A stretch of 64,000 nt of DNA from Clavibacter sp. VKM Ac-2873 (lineage in GTDB: Bacteria > Actinomycetota > Actinomycetes > Actinomycetales > Microbacteriaceae): the NCBI RefSeq assembly GCF_015351075.1, contig NZ_JADKRS010000007.1, positions 20,334 through 84,333 of the forward strand. The letters run 5' to 3'. The notes below the pieces were generated by a model. The model did not search any database. It was not told the DNA's origin and was given only the letters and a program-made list of their open reading frames with translations. The position numbers were made by a program, and so were the translations under genes. This document shows, piece by piece, positions 31,726 to 38,997 of the stretch (positions are counted from its first letter, which is position 1; the number at the start of each line of letters is the position of its first letter).

Positions 31726-32319
31726 TCAAGCGATGCAGACGGCGCCGAGCAGTCCCACGAGGAGGCGTCCGGCCGCGCAGCCGGCGTCGACGTCCCGGGC
31801 GTCGACTACGACGGGGGGGGGAGGGAGGACGACGACTCGGTCGGTGAGCGCCGCGGCCGCGGAGGGCGTGTTCGCGACCGCGAGCGTCTTCTTGACGGTC
31901 CGCGCCCCGGTGCCCGTGCGCTTGGAGATCGCCGTGGCGCTCAACCCCTCGAACTGCAGCTGCTTGAACGCGACCGTGCGCTCCGTGTCCGTGAGCGCCA
32001 GGCGCTGGTCGTTCTCGACGAGCTGCTGCACGATCCGCTCGGCGGTGGTCTCGTCGCCCTCGATGATGTGAACGGGCATCGTCGCCAGACCGACCTCTCG
32101 TGCGGCGAGGGTGCGGCGCTGTCCGGCCCGGACGAGCACACGGCCCTCGCCGTCGCGGCGAGCCCGGACCGGCGTGAGGACGCCGTTCGCCTTGATGCTC
32201 TGCACGAACTCCCGGTTGAGGTCCGCGATGGGGCGCACGTTCTCCTCGATGATGAGCGTGTTCGGGTCCAGGTACTCGATGACCCCGACGGGACTAGTGG
32301 TGTTCTCGGTAATCGTCAC
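31726..32319 (-). CDS. ParB/Spo0J N-terminal domain protein, C-terminally truncated
   Basis: The protein is 197 residues from a GTG at VTITENTTSP. A ParB-like N-terminal domain covers about 12-95: LIIEENVRPI, FVQSIKANGVLTPVRAR and VLVRAGQRRTLAAREVGL, the last matching the GxRRxxA box. A helix-turn-helix-like part follows (FEGLSATAISKRTGTGARTV). After ALTDRVVVL the sequence runs through nine C (31813-31821 on the plus strand) into Pro/Val and then unrelated residues, so the normal long C-terminus is missing. The gene is probably broken by a frameshift and by the junction with the pectate lyase region. A partition or nuclease-like role is unlikely to remain. Confidence 0.65.
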   Translation of the reverse strand: MTITENTTSPVGVIEYLDPNTLIIEENVRPIADLNREFVQSIKANGVLTPVRARRDGEGRVLVRAGQRRTLAAREVGLATMPVHIIEGDETTAERIVQQLVENDQRLALTDTERTVAFKQLQFEGLSATAISKRTGTGARTVKKTLAVANTPSAAAALTDRVVVLPPPPVVVDARDVDAGCAAGRLLVGLLGAVCIA

Positions 32320-32777
32320 GTGTGTTCTCTCTTCCACTCGTTTTTTTGCCGTGAAGGCGTTTTTACGCCTTAGCGACCGGAGGGCGTAGTGCAACCCGGA
32401 GGGCGGTGGGGGAGAGAATTTCGGGGCGAAATAAGGGAGCTTGCGACCGCGTCCCGAAACTCTCGGAGGAGCCGGCGGCGGAGCCGCTTGCGCGGAGCCC
32501 GCAGGTGGCTACGAGGGAGCGCAGCGACCGAGCCGCCGAAGGCTTCACGGCCAAAAAACGAGCCCGCAGGGCCCAGAGAGGGGCGCCGCGCAGCGGCTCA
32601 GATCAGACAGACAGCGCCGCGCAGCGGCACAGATCAGGCCAACAGCGCCGCATCGCGGCTCCATCCACGTGTCACCCGCGCATCCCAGCGCTGCCCACGC
32701 GACGGACGGCACCACCAACGCAGACACCCTCGTTTGAGGGATTCCCAGCTACAGCTGCACTCCATATCGTAAAAGGT
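32320..32777. other. Repeat-containing divergent intergenic region
   Basis: It holds a 7-bp hairpin (AAGGCGT/ACGCCTT, 32354-32371), a related CTTCACGGCxAAAAAACGAG word in inverted orientation at 32333-32355 and 32544-32562, and the 31-bp tandem repeat. It is the upstream DNA of the truncated ParB-like gene and the two-gene plus-strand operon. Confidence 0.5.
32583..32658. repeat. 31-bp tandem repeat, two and a half copies
   Basis: Units begin GCGCCGCGCAGCGGC at 32583 and 32614, and GCGCCGCATCGCGGC at 32645. The period is 31 bases, with CAGATCAG conserved inside. It lies 120 bases upstream of the small gene at 32778 and could be a protein-binding array. Confidence 0.65.
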
Positions 32778-33077
32778 ATGGATTCCATTCTCACGGACGA
32801 CCTTGTCGACCGCATTCGGAAAGACCCAATGCAGACCTCTTACGGTGGAACACTTATCACCGTTCGGGCATCCGAGCAGCTATCACCTCCCGGTGACCTA
32901 CAGCAGCGCGCGCTGCTCGAGGTGGTCAAGTTCGACGACCCAGATACCGTGGTGGTCTACATCTGCCCGTACAACGGGGACGAGCGAGCATTCTTCTCCG
33001 CGCAGATGTTCGGCGCCGGCGTGGTCGGGAAGGTCGCGAACGTGCTGTCCGATGGCCTGCGGCAGACGTTGCACTGA
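32778..33077 (+). CDS. Hypothetical 99-residue protein
   Basis: It starts at ATG (MDSILTDDLVDRIRKDPMQT). It has no signal peptide or membrane helix. A beta-rich middle (TLITVRASEQ, LLEVVKFDDPDTVVVYICPY) is followed by a helical C-terminus. It is not recognised. Its stop overlaps the next ATG (TGATG), so it is translationally coupled to the gene at 33077. Together they form a two-gene unit of unknown function between decayed plasmid genes. Confidence 0.6.
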   Translation: MDSILTDDLVDRIRKDPMQTSYGGTLITVRASEQLSPPGDLQQRALLEVVKFDDPDTVVVYICPYNGDERAFFSAQMFGAGVVGKVANVLSDGLRQTLH

Positions 33078-33466
33078 TGACCTATCGACGCTCATGCCGG
33101 GATCTCACGGGCCACGACTTCAACGTGGAGATCGGCCCCGGCCTGATGAACAAGTTCGTGGTCGACAAGGTTACTGTCTTGCGCGCCCGGGACCTCGATC
33201 CCGACGCGGACGATGTTCTCGCCTTCACGCTCAGACTCCCCACCACCGGATACGAGTGGCCGAACGCCGACGCCACGCTACACATGGAGGCACGCGTCGT
33301 CGTCCGCGGTGAGGAAGCCGTCGACGTTACCCGTGGCTTCGGCGGCCGTTGGGAGCTTCGCCGCGGCGAGGTCGTCGGCGAGCCGTGGTTCGTGACCACC
33401 GTCGCGACCGACGCGCACATCGTTCTCGCCGAGGTGGATGTCGTGCTCGCCGTCCCGGGCACCTAG
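33077..33466 (+). CDS. Hypothetical 129-residue protein
   Basis: It overlaps the previous stop by one base. It is predicted all-beta, with alternating strands (FTLRLPTTGYEW, ATLHMEARVVVRG, WFVTTVATDAHIVLAEVDVVLA) that suggest a beta-sandwich. It has no signal peptide and is not recognised. It is co-expressed with the 99-residue gene. Its 3' end abuts the decayed 3' part of the Fic gene on the other strand. Confidence 0.6.
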   Translation: MTYRRSCRDLTGHDFNVEIGPGLMNKFVVDKVTVLRARDLDPDADDVLAFTLRLPTTGYEWPNADATLHMEARVVVRGEEAVDVTRGFGGRWELRRGEVVGEPWFVTTVATDAHIVLAEVDVVLAVPGT

Positions 33467-33649
33467 CCCTTGGTGGGTGTGCCGGCAAGCCTGTACCCAC
33501 CCCGAGCGCAGGACGGCGGCACCACCACGCCGCCCACGTGCGCGTCGGCGACGCGGCGACGTCGTGGCACGCGGGATAGCGCTCGAGCGCGTCGTCTTCG
33601 CGAGCACGGTGAGGCTCGTGCGATCTCGCGCTCGTCGTCGACGAGCCGC

Positions 33650-34418
33650 GGTGCGGCGCACTGCGCTCGTCCGGGTCGATGCCCGCCGTGCGGAGCATCT
33701 CGCGCTCGGCGAGCTCGCGGCGGCTGTAGGCCGGCGCCTCGCCGGCGTCGCGCGACGGCCCCTGCTCGCGGCCAGCGGTGCGCGCCGCGCTCAGCGGCAC
33801 CGCGCCCTCGGGACCCCGGGTCGGCGCGGTGTCGACCAGGTGCGCACGGAGGTAGGCGGCGAGGGGGCGGTCGGTGCCGGCGATCGCCTGCAGGCGGTGG
33901 CGGCGGAGCTCGTCGACGTCGATGCTCGCCCAGTCGATCGGGTGGCCGGCCCGCTGCGCGAGCACGGCCACGAACATGGACTAGCTGCGGGTGTTGCCGT
34001 CGCGCCAAGGTTGGATCGCAGAGAGCTCGCCCCACCGATCAGCCAGCCGCGCGGTGAACGTGTCGGCGTCGAGGCCGGTGAGGTAGTCCTCCCGCTCGAG
34101 CTTGCGGAACAGCGTGTCGAGGTTGGCCTCGATGAAATCGGGCCTGCAGTACGGGATGCCGGTTCCCGTCGCCTGGACGTCGACGTCGCGGATCCGGCCG
34201 GCGATCCCCGGAAGGAGATCCCCGAACATGCGCATGTGGATGCCGCGGAGGTACTCGAGGTCCAGGCGTTCAGGGGCGGGCTCGGTGTAGATCTTCGCGA
34301 GCACGAACGACGCGACGTCGTTCATCGCCTCGTCGAGCTCCGCGTGGTCGCGGATGCCCGCCGCGTTGATGAGGACGCCGCCGCTGCCCGGGTACGTGTA
34401 CTTGTCGTCGACGCTCAT
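33650..34418 (-). pseudogene. Fic-domain gene interrupted by a nonsense codon in the catalytic region
   Basis: The first segment (33981-34418, 145 codons) begins MSVDDKYTYPGSGGVLINAA and has a normal Fic fold up to the motif QPWRDGNTRS. A TAG (33981-33983) follows at once. The same frame then continues SMFVAVLAQRAGHPIDWASI as Fic proteins normally do, so TAG most likely replaced CAG (Gln). The motif also has Gln where the catalytic His of HPFx(D/E)GN is expected. The frame later decays near 33650. It was probably an AMPylating toxin paired with the VbhA-like gene 25 bases upstream, and is now inactive. Confidence 0.75.
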
Positions 34419-34443
34419 GCGGTCGTCAGGGCGACGCCGGCGC

Positions 34444-34653
34444 TCAGCGCTGGCGGAGGGGAAACCCGTACTTCGCCGCGACCTCCGCGCGCGCCTCGTC
34501 CTCGGTCATCGTTCCCTCGAGGACGTTCCGGGCACGGCCGAGCGCCTCGGCGTTGGGGAAGTGTCCGGCGAGCTGCTGTGCCTTCTCGACAAGCGCCATG
34601 CCCTGCTCGACGTCGACCGTCGGCGCACTGCGCTGCGTGATCTTGGTGCTCAT
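34444..34653 (-). CDS. VbhA-like antitoxin of a Fic module
   Basis: The protein is 69 residues from an ATG preceded by a G-rich run. It is helical: MSTKITQRSA…VEQGMALVEKAQQLAGHFP, then RARNVLEGTMTEDEARAEV. Small helical proteins with an xLEG segment directly upstream of Fic genes are VbhA-type inhibitors. The usual Ser/Thr four residues before Glu is Arg here, so inhibition strength is uncertain. Being intact while its toxin is broken fits toxin decay after capture. Confidence 0.65.
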   Translation of the reverse strand: MSTKITQRSAPTVDVEQGMALVEKAQQLAGHFPNAEALGRARNVLEGTMTEDEARAEVAAKYGFPLRQR

Positions 34654-34775
34654 GGGAACCCCCCTGCTCACCTGCAATTGTACGGGTTGCGGAGGTCCCG
34701 CGCCTGAGGAAAACGTTCTTCCATGCTGCTACCCGAGCGCCGACCCGACGGGCCCCGACGGCACGGAGAGCAGAC

Positions 34776-35222
34776 TCAGGCGGGAACGTCCTGGACGTCG
34801 AGCGTAATCTCGCCGCGGTCGACCATGGGCAAGTACAGGGGCTTGCCGAACACGCGCCCGGAGACCGTCGAAACCGCTTCTCGGAGGTAGGGGAAGAGAG
34901 ACATGATGGCCACTTCGTTGCAGAACTGCTGGACGGTTCGCGTCGAGGGGGAGTACTCGTCTGCGATGGAGTATTCGCCGGCCATGCTGACCGTGATCTT
35001 GCCGACCGGGATCGTGACATGAGCGATGAGGCGTACCCCGAAGCTACCGTCGTCGTACCTGTACTGAGCGGCGATGTTGACGGTGCCCTCCTCCGGAGCG
35101 TCCGGCTCCGGAGGTTCATCGTTTCGGTATGCCGACATCTCGTGGCACTCGACCGACTCCAGCTTCGAGCTGGCGAGGAGGGCGTGGATGAGCTCTACGT
35201 CCTTCGGCGACAGGTCAGCCAT
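34776..35222 (-). CDS. SecB-like chaperone of a toxin-antitoxin-chaperone module
   Basis: This 148-residue protein shows the SecB pattern: an N-terminal helix, four strands (TVNIAAQYRYDD, FGVRLIAHVTIP, ITVSMAGEYSI), then the signature helix region QFCNEVAIMSLFPYLREAVS and a final LYLPMVDRGEITLD. Actinobacteria normally lack export SecB, but solitary SecB-like chaperones accompany some HigBA-type modules, as Rv1957 does in Mycobacterium tuberculosis. It starts 7 bases after the antitoxin stop, in the order toxin-antitoxin-chaperone. It probably protects the antitoxin from aggregation and proteolysis. Confidence 0.75.
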   Translation of the reverse strand: MADLSPKDVELIHALLASSKLESVECHEMSAYRNDEPPEPDAPEEGTVNIAAQYRYDDGSFGVRLIAHVTIPVGKITVSMAGEYSIADEYSPSTRTVQQFCNEVAIMSLFPYLREAVSTVSGRVFGKPLYLPMVDRGEITLDVQDVPA

Positions 35223-35229
35223 GGCGGTG

Positions 35230-35667
35230 TCAGGCTGCGCGCGTCGGGACGCGAAGGTGGGCGGACTTGGAGCCCATCCAGCCCGCCATAGTCTCCGAGC
35301 GGACCACCAGCTTGGTGGCAAAGGTCGCGGAAGTGACGCCGGACAGGTTCTCCCAGCGGGTGGCAGAGGCGGCGCTGAGGGACTGGCCGACGTCCGGGGT
35401 AGCACGGTGCTCCACCAGTGCGCCGACTGCATTGGCGTAGCGGCGGAGGGTCGAGAGCTTGGGGTCGGAGTCGTAGCGCTCGATCTTGTTGACCGCCTGC
35501 TGACTCGTGCCCATGAGCTCGCCGACCATCGCTTGCGTGAGGCCGGCTTCCTGGCGCATGCGCACGAGGTCAGCCTTGAGGAGGCGATCTTCACGTGCGA
35601 GCAACTTGGCGCGGGCCTTGGCCTTGCGAAGAGCGAGAGGCGACGTCATCGTCTGGAGCAGGGACAT
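35230..35667 (-). CDS. HTH antitoxin (HigA-like) of a TAC module
   Basis: This 145-residue protein has a basic N-terminal helix. Residues 33-87 are an XRE helix-turn-helix (RMRQEAGLTQAMVGELMGTS, then QQAVNKIERYDSDPKLSTLRRYA). The C-terminal 55 residues (from about 92) are unusually long for HigA and include a Trp in SETMAGWMGSK. In chaperone-dependent modules such a tail is the chaperone-addiction segment, so this is the candidate. It is the middle gene of three. It would repress the operon, probably from the inverted repeat at 35685-35702. Confidence 0.8.
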   Translation of the reverse strand: MSLLQTMTSPLALRKAKARAKLLAREDRLLKADLVRMRQEAGLTQAMVGELMGTSQQAVNKIERYDSDPKLSTLRRYANAVGALVEHRATPDVGQSLSAASATRWENLSGVTSATFATKLVVRSETMAGWMGSKSAHLRVPTRAA

Positions 35668-35684
35668 GAGATGGAGCCTACGAC

Positions 35685-35702
35685 CACAACCTGCAAGTTG
35701 TG
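35685..35702. promoter_or_regulatory. Inverted repeat before the antitoxin gene
   Basis: CACAAC (35685-35690) and GTTGTG (35697-35702) flank CTGCAA. It lies in the 45-base gap between the toxin stop and antitoxin start and may be the antitoxin operator or an internal promoter element. Confidence 0.45.
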
Positions 35703-35712
35703 TAATCGGGTT

Positions 35713-36156
35713 CTACACCCAAGACGAGGGACGGCCCGCGTCGAAGCGATCCGCAGCGAACTCGATCTCGGCCTGCTGAGCGGCGGCAGTGGTCTTGATG
35801 TGCGCATGCAGGTGCACGAGGATCGTGCTCATGTGCGCCGGCTCTCCGTGGTAGAACCGCAACGCCTTGCTCAGGGCCTTGTGGCGGAGCTCGAAGATCT
35901 CCGGATCCAAGGCGATGGGCTTGATCGGAGTCGTCGCGTCCCCGGAGTCTTTGAGCTCGCCCCGCGCAGCCGCCTCCATGAGGTCCTCGAGCACGCCCTC
36001 CTCGTGGGCTCGTGCCCACGGAGTGAGCGTGCTGAACCAGGCCTCAAACGCCACCACGGACGCATGGGCGTTGTCGCGGTAGTCGCGCCAGACGTACCCA
36101 GCAGGGCTCGGCTGACAGCACCGGGAGTCGGAACCCTCGCGCCTATTTCGGACCAT
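35713..36156 (-). CDS. HigB/RelE-type toxin (Gp49-like) of a TAC module
   Basis: The protein is 147 residues. After a 30-residue N-terminus the sequence follows the phage Gp49/HigB fold: VVAFEAWFSTLTPWARAHEE (helices), ALDPEIFELRHKALSKALRF (strands, with the basic residues usual for ribosome-dependent RNases), ILVHLHAHIK, and a final helix AQQAEIEFAADRFD. It would cleave mRNA at the ribosome. It is the first gene of the operon with the antitoxin and SecB-like chaperone. The start lacks a clear ribosome site; a leaderless transcript is possible. Confidence 0.75.
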   Translation of the reverse strand: MVRNRREGSDSRCCQPSPAGYVWRDYRDNAHASVVAFEAWFSTLTPWARAHEEGVLEDLMEAAARGELKDSGDATTPIKPIALDPEIFELRHKALSKALRFYHGEPAHMSTILVHLHAHIKTTAAAQQAEIEFAADRFDAGRPSSWV

Positions 36157-36311
36157 CTCGAAATCGTAACCGAGGAGTCCGACAAGACGTCTTGGTAGGG
36201 GAGCACCTCACGCCCACGCCGGGCTGGGCCGAACGCTGCGCATGATCCCGAGGCCACGGGCGTGGATCGGACGAGCGCGACCCTGCGGTAGGTGGCCTGT
36301 GCCGACACCCA

Positions 36312-36659
36312 CTACTCAGTCGGCGCCACAAAGCGCCACGCGTCGAGGTTCCGGTCAGAAGGAGTCCGCTCATCGCGCCCGGCGAGGTACACGGCCGGCG
36401 CCGCGAAGACCACAGCGATATGTAGGGATCCCGTCGTCACCGACGGATCCGCGGTCACGCCCGCGCCCGGCTCGACACCGCCGCACCGATTGGTCCATTC
36501 GAAGTGGTCGCGGTTCCGGAGGACGCCGAACCGCCACCCCACCTTCAACGGATGAACTTGAGCGCCGAGCCCGGCCGCATCCAGGGCGCTGCAAGATGGG
36601 ATGCGCAGAACGGCCATCGAGTTCGCTGTCGCGGCCAGCGCCCACTCAGTACGACGCAT
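36312..36659 (-). CDS. Hypothetical 115-residue protein
   Basis: The frame opens at a GTG (36680) or the ATG at 36659, with GGAGGTT close by. The composition is protein-like (VHPLKVGWRFGVLRNRDHFE, VVFAAPAVYLAGRDERTP, DAWRFVAP). It has no signal peptide and matches no family I recognise. It lies upstream of the TAC toxin on the same strand with a 155-base gap. Confidence 0.4.
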   Translation of the reverse strand: MRRTEWALAATANSMAVLRIPSCSALDAAGLGAQVHPLKVGWRFGVLRNRDHFEWTNRCGGVEPGAGVTADPSVTTGSLHIAVVFAAPAVYLAGRDERTPSDRNLDAWRFVAPTE

Positions 36660-36886
36660 AACCTCCGTCACCGGAGGCACCTTGCCCTTGGAAGCCAGGC
36701 AGCGACCCCACTCCTACCCACATCCTCGCCGCACGCGCGGGTGCGCTCCACGCCGCCTTGGCACCCCTCGGGCCCCTCACCACCGTCGGACCGAGATCGG
36801 CCGCGAACCTAGCCGTAAGCGGGATCTGCTTCTACAGTGAGCAATGACGCTGCAAGGCTCGGCAGCGCATAGCGACAGGAAGTTCG

Positions 36887-37045
36887 ATGGCAGACAAGCC
36901 AACGGAGACGGAAAACAACGACGCGTGGAAACGCCCCGTCCAAAAGACAAGCCCTCGAGGCACCGGCGAATTCAGCGAGTCCACCCGTAGGCAGCCGCCA
37001 CCTGAAGCGCCCCGCATCTCGCCGGAGACGAAAACGGACAAGTGA
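36887..37045 (+). CDS. Small 52-residue charged protein, first gene of a three-gene operon
   Basis: ATG at 36887 has AGGAAG 6 bases upstream. The product is MADKPTETENNDAWKRPVQK… ending SPETKTDK, highly charged, Pro-rich and likely disordered. The stop is followed 6 bases later by the next gene's GTG. The tight coupling and good ribosome site support it being real. Function unknown. Confidence 0.6.
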   Translation: MADKPTETENNDAWKRPVQKTSPRGTGEFSESTRRQPPPEAPRISPETKTDK

Positions 37046-37051
37046 CAACAG

Positions 37052-37576
37052 GTGAGCGACGCACCTAAGGAACGGGAACTCAAGAAGCGCTCCCGCCACC
37101 TATCAATCATAGAAGCAGAGCTCGATGCGGAGATCAAGTCATTCGTTGCCCGCGATTCTGCGATGCAGCAAAGAGCCACGATTCTCATAGGAGCCGCGAG
37201 CATCACCGGCGCACTGCAGGCAGGCACAACCCTCGGCTGGGCCACAATAGCTAGCCTTGTGCTCTCCTTCATGGCGGCAGTCGCGGGAGTTGTCGTCGTA
37301 TTTCCGCGCACCGGCGACGCATTGAACATCCGAACTATGCGTGACGGCCTCCTCACCATGCCAATCGAGCAGGGTCGCTATAAAGTAACCGATACGAAGC
37401 TCGAGATTCTTGAAGCTGACGACAAGTGGCTCTCGACACGAGGTAAGATCGCACGAATAGGGTTTATAGCCCTGACGCTGAGCATCGCCATCGCTGCCGT
37501 AGCCGTCTTGCTTCCAGACAACGGTGGCCCTGGAATGACGCCCGGCCCGAGCCCCACCTCGGTCCGCGATGAGTAA
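37052..37576 (+). CDS. Membrane protein with paired helices, second gene of operon
   Basis: The protein is 174 residues from GTG. A charged N-terminal helix (RELKKRSRHLSIIEAELDAE) is followed by a tight transmembrane hairpin (about 44-88), a cytoplasmic linker (residues 89-133) and a third helix (about 134-154). The layout recalls small membrane effectors of anti-phage systems (SLATT/2TM types), but no signature confirms this. Base composition is lower in GC than nearby genes, with some A-ending codons, suggesting acquisition. Its last 8 bases overlap the downstream gene. Confidence 0.7.
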   Translation: MSDAPKERELKKRSRHLSIIEAELDAEIKSFVARDSAMQQRATILIGAASITGALQAGTTLGWATIASLVLSFMAAVAGVVVVFPRTGDALNIRTMRDGLLTMPIEQGRYKVTDTKLEILEADDKWLSTRGKIARIGFIALTLSIAIAAVAVLLPDNGGPGMTPGPSPTSVRDE

Positions 37577-37892
37577 GCAACCCAAGGACGATCCAAACAA
37601 AGAGTGGAAAAAGAAAGTACAGAAAGGCAGAGCATTGAGTAAAGGTAACGATAACGATCGGCACGTCGTCCCAAACGCTGACCGCGGGGGATGGGACGTT
37701 GTGAAAGAAGGGCATCAGCGCGCTTCTGCTCACGCCCCTACCCAAAAAGCAGCGGAGAAGCGCGCAAAGGAGATCGTCGAGAAAAGCGGCAAAGGCAACG
37801 GCGAGGTCGTCATTCACGGCAAGAATGGGCAGATTCGCGACAGTGATTCAGGTTCTCGCAACGAGGGCCCAAAGAAAGACAATAAGCACTAA
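37569..37892 (+). CDS. DUF2188-like protein, third gene of operon
   Basis: The protein is 107 residues, Lys-rich. The core DRHVVPNADRGGWDVVKEGH, then QKAAEKRAKEIVEKSGKGNG and EVVIHGKNGQIRDSDS, matches the DUF2188 fold (small alpha-beta, function unknown). The start overlaps the membrane-protein gene by 8 bases. The gene is clearly less GC-rich than the window average. It may act with the membrane protein and the 52-residue protein. Confidence 0.75.
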   Translation: MSKQPKDDPNKEWKKKVQKGRALSKGNDNDRHVVPNADRGGWDVVKEGHQRASAHAPTQKAAEKRAKEIVEKSGKGNGEVVIHGKNGQIRDSDSGSRNEGPKKDNKH

Positions 37893-38119
37893 CGCCTTAT
37901 AGTGCCAGCTCCACAGGTCCTGTTCTGTCACTCAATCCAGCCTCGGTCCTGCGGGAACCCGACGCGCTCCCGAGCAGCTGGCACCCGGCGGCGGCGGCTT
38001 ACTCAGCTCGCCTGGCGCTGCTCCCATTGCCCACTCGGGCGCATGCTGCGTGCCAACGCTGCCCCCCCCCCCCGAATGGGCGGACGCGGACAACATCGTT
38101 TCGGCCTTACCGTCGCCTC

Positions 38120-38644
38120 ATGACCCCCCTCCTTGCAAACCAGATTGTCGAGTTCCTCAAGAACTCGGTCTCCGACCACTCGAGCACGAACATCGACGTC
38201 ATCTCCCAAACGGAAGGTGTCCAGATCGACTGGTTCGCGCCGGCGTTCTTGAAGGTGGCCGCCATCATCCGCGAAACTCCTATCGAGTACGCGGCCGGGG
38301 TCTCGATCTACACCGGCCGGGAGGATGACCAGGGAGAGGGTACCCGGGCCACGATCAACGTCGTAGTGCTGACCAATGACCTGGTTGTCACCTGCAGCGT
38401 CGATGCGGGCAGGCACCTCGAGGCAGAATCCGAGGTCATCGCACATCCGAGAAGCTCAATCGTCAGCGCGACCGTGACGCACGCCGAGCTTCCCGTTACG
38501 TCCGTATACGGGGGCGCGGGGCGCCCGGGTCGCGCTGAAGTCGAGCTCTCGCTCTCGGACGGTGCAACCGTGCTCCTGCCCCCGGAAGGCAGCGTCCGGC
38601 GCGAGGGGCCCGATGGCAATGGCCACGGCGATCCTGTGGTCTAA
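38120..38644 (+). CDS. Hypothetical 174-residue protein
   Basis: It starts MTPLLANQIVEFLKNSVSDH. A helical N-terminus is followed by a long beta-rich region (ATINVVVLTNDLVVTCSVDA, SSIVSATVTHAELPVTSVY, EVELSLSDGATVLL). It has no signal peptide or membrane helix. It resembles small cytoplasmic proteins of unknown function found near toxin-antitoxin genes, but I do not recognise it. There is no ribosome site, so a leaderless start is possible. A run of C lies about 60 bases upstream. Confidence 0.6.
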   Translation: MTPLLANQIVEFLKNSVSDHSSTNIDVISQTEGVQIDWFAPAFLKVAAIIRETPIEYAAGVSIYTGREDDQGEGTRATINVVVLTNDLVVTCSVDAGRHLEAESEVIAHPRSSIVSATVTHAELPVTSVYGGAGRPGRAEVELSLSDGATVLLPPEGSVRREGPDGNGHGDPVV

Positions 38645-38997
38645 GACCTCCTGCCGAAGCTTCTACGGCAGGCTCACTAGCACGGGCTGGCCGGCGGCTC
38701 GAAGGCCCCCTCAGACCAGTGCATGAGAAGCCGATAATGTACCTTATGTCATGTAGAGGGTCTCGAGCCGCCCCTTCCACGCCGAGAACTGCGCCCGTGC
38801 GAGGCGGACATCGGCCGCTCGCGCTTCCATCCATGGCCACCTGATCCCTCCAGGCGTCGGGACACGGTAGCCCCGAGCGGCCCGTCCATGTGGGCATCGA
38901 CCGTGAGATGTGTCGGCGGTAGCATCCGCTGTCGCAACTCGATGCGAGGCGGTCACGCCACCGCCATCACCGCACCCGCACCCGCATCAGGTGCCGA
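38645..38997. other. Intergenic, convergent 3' ends
   Basis: Apart from the hairpin at its left end, no gene or repeat is supported. Confidence 0.4.
38650..38672 (+). terminator. Hairpin after the 174-residue gene
   Basis: CCTGCCG (38650-38656) pairs with CGGCAGG (38666-38672) around a 9-base loop, six bases past the stop. No T-run follows. Confidence 0.45.
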
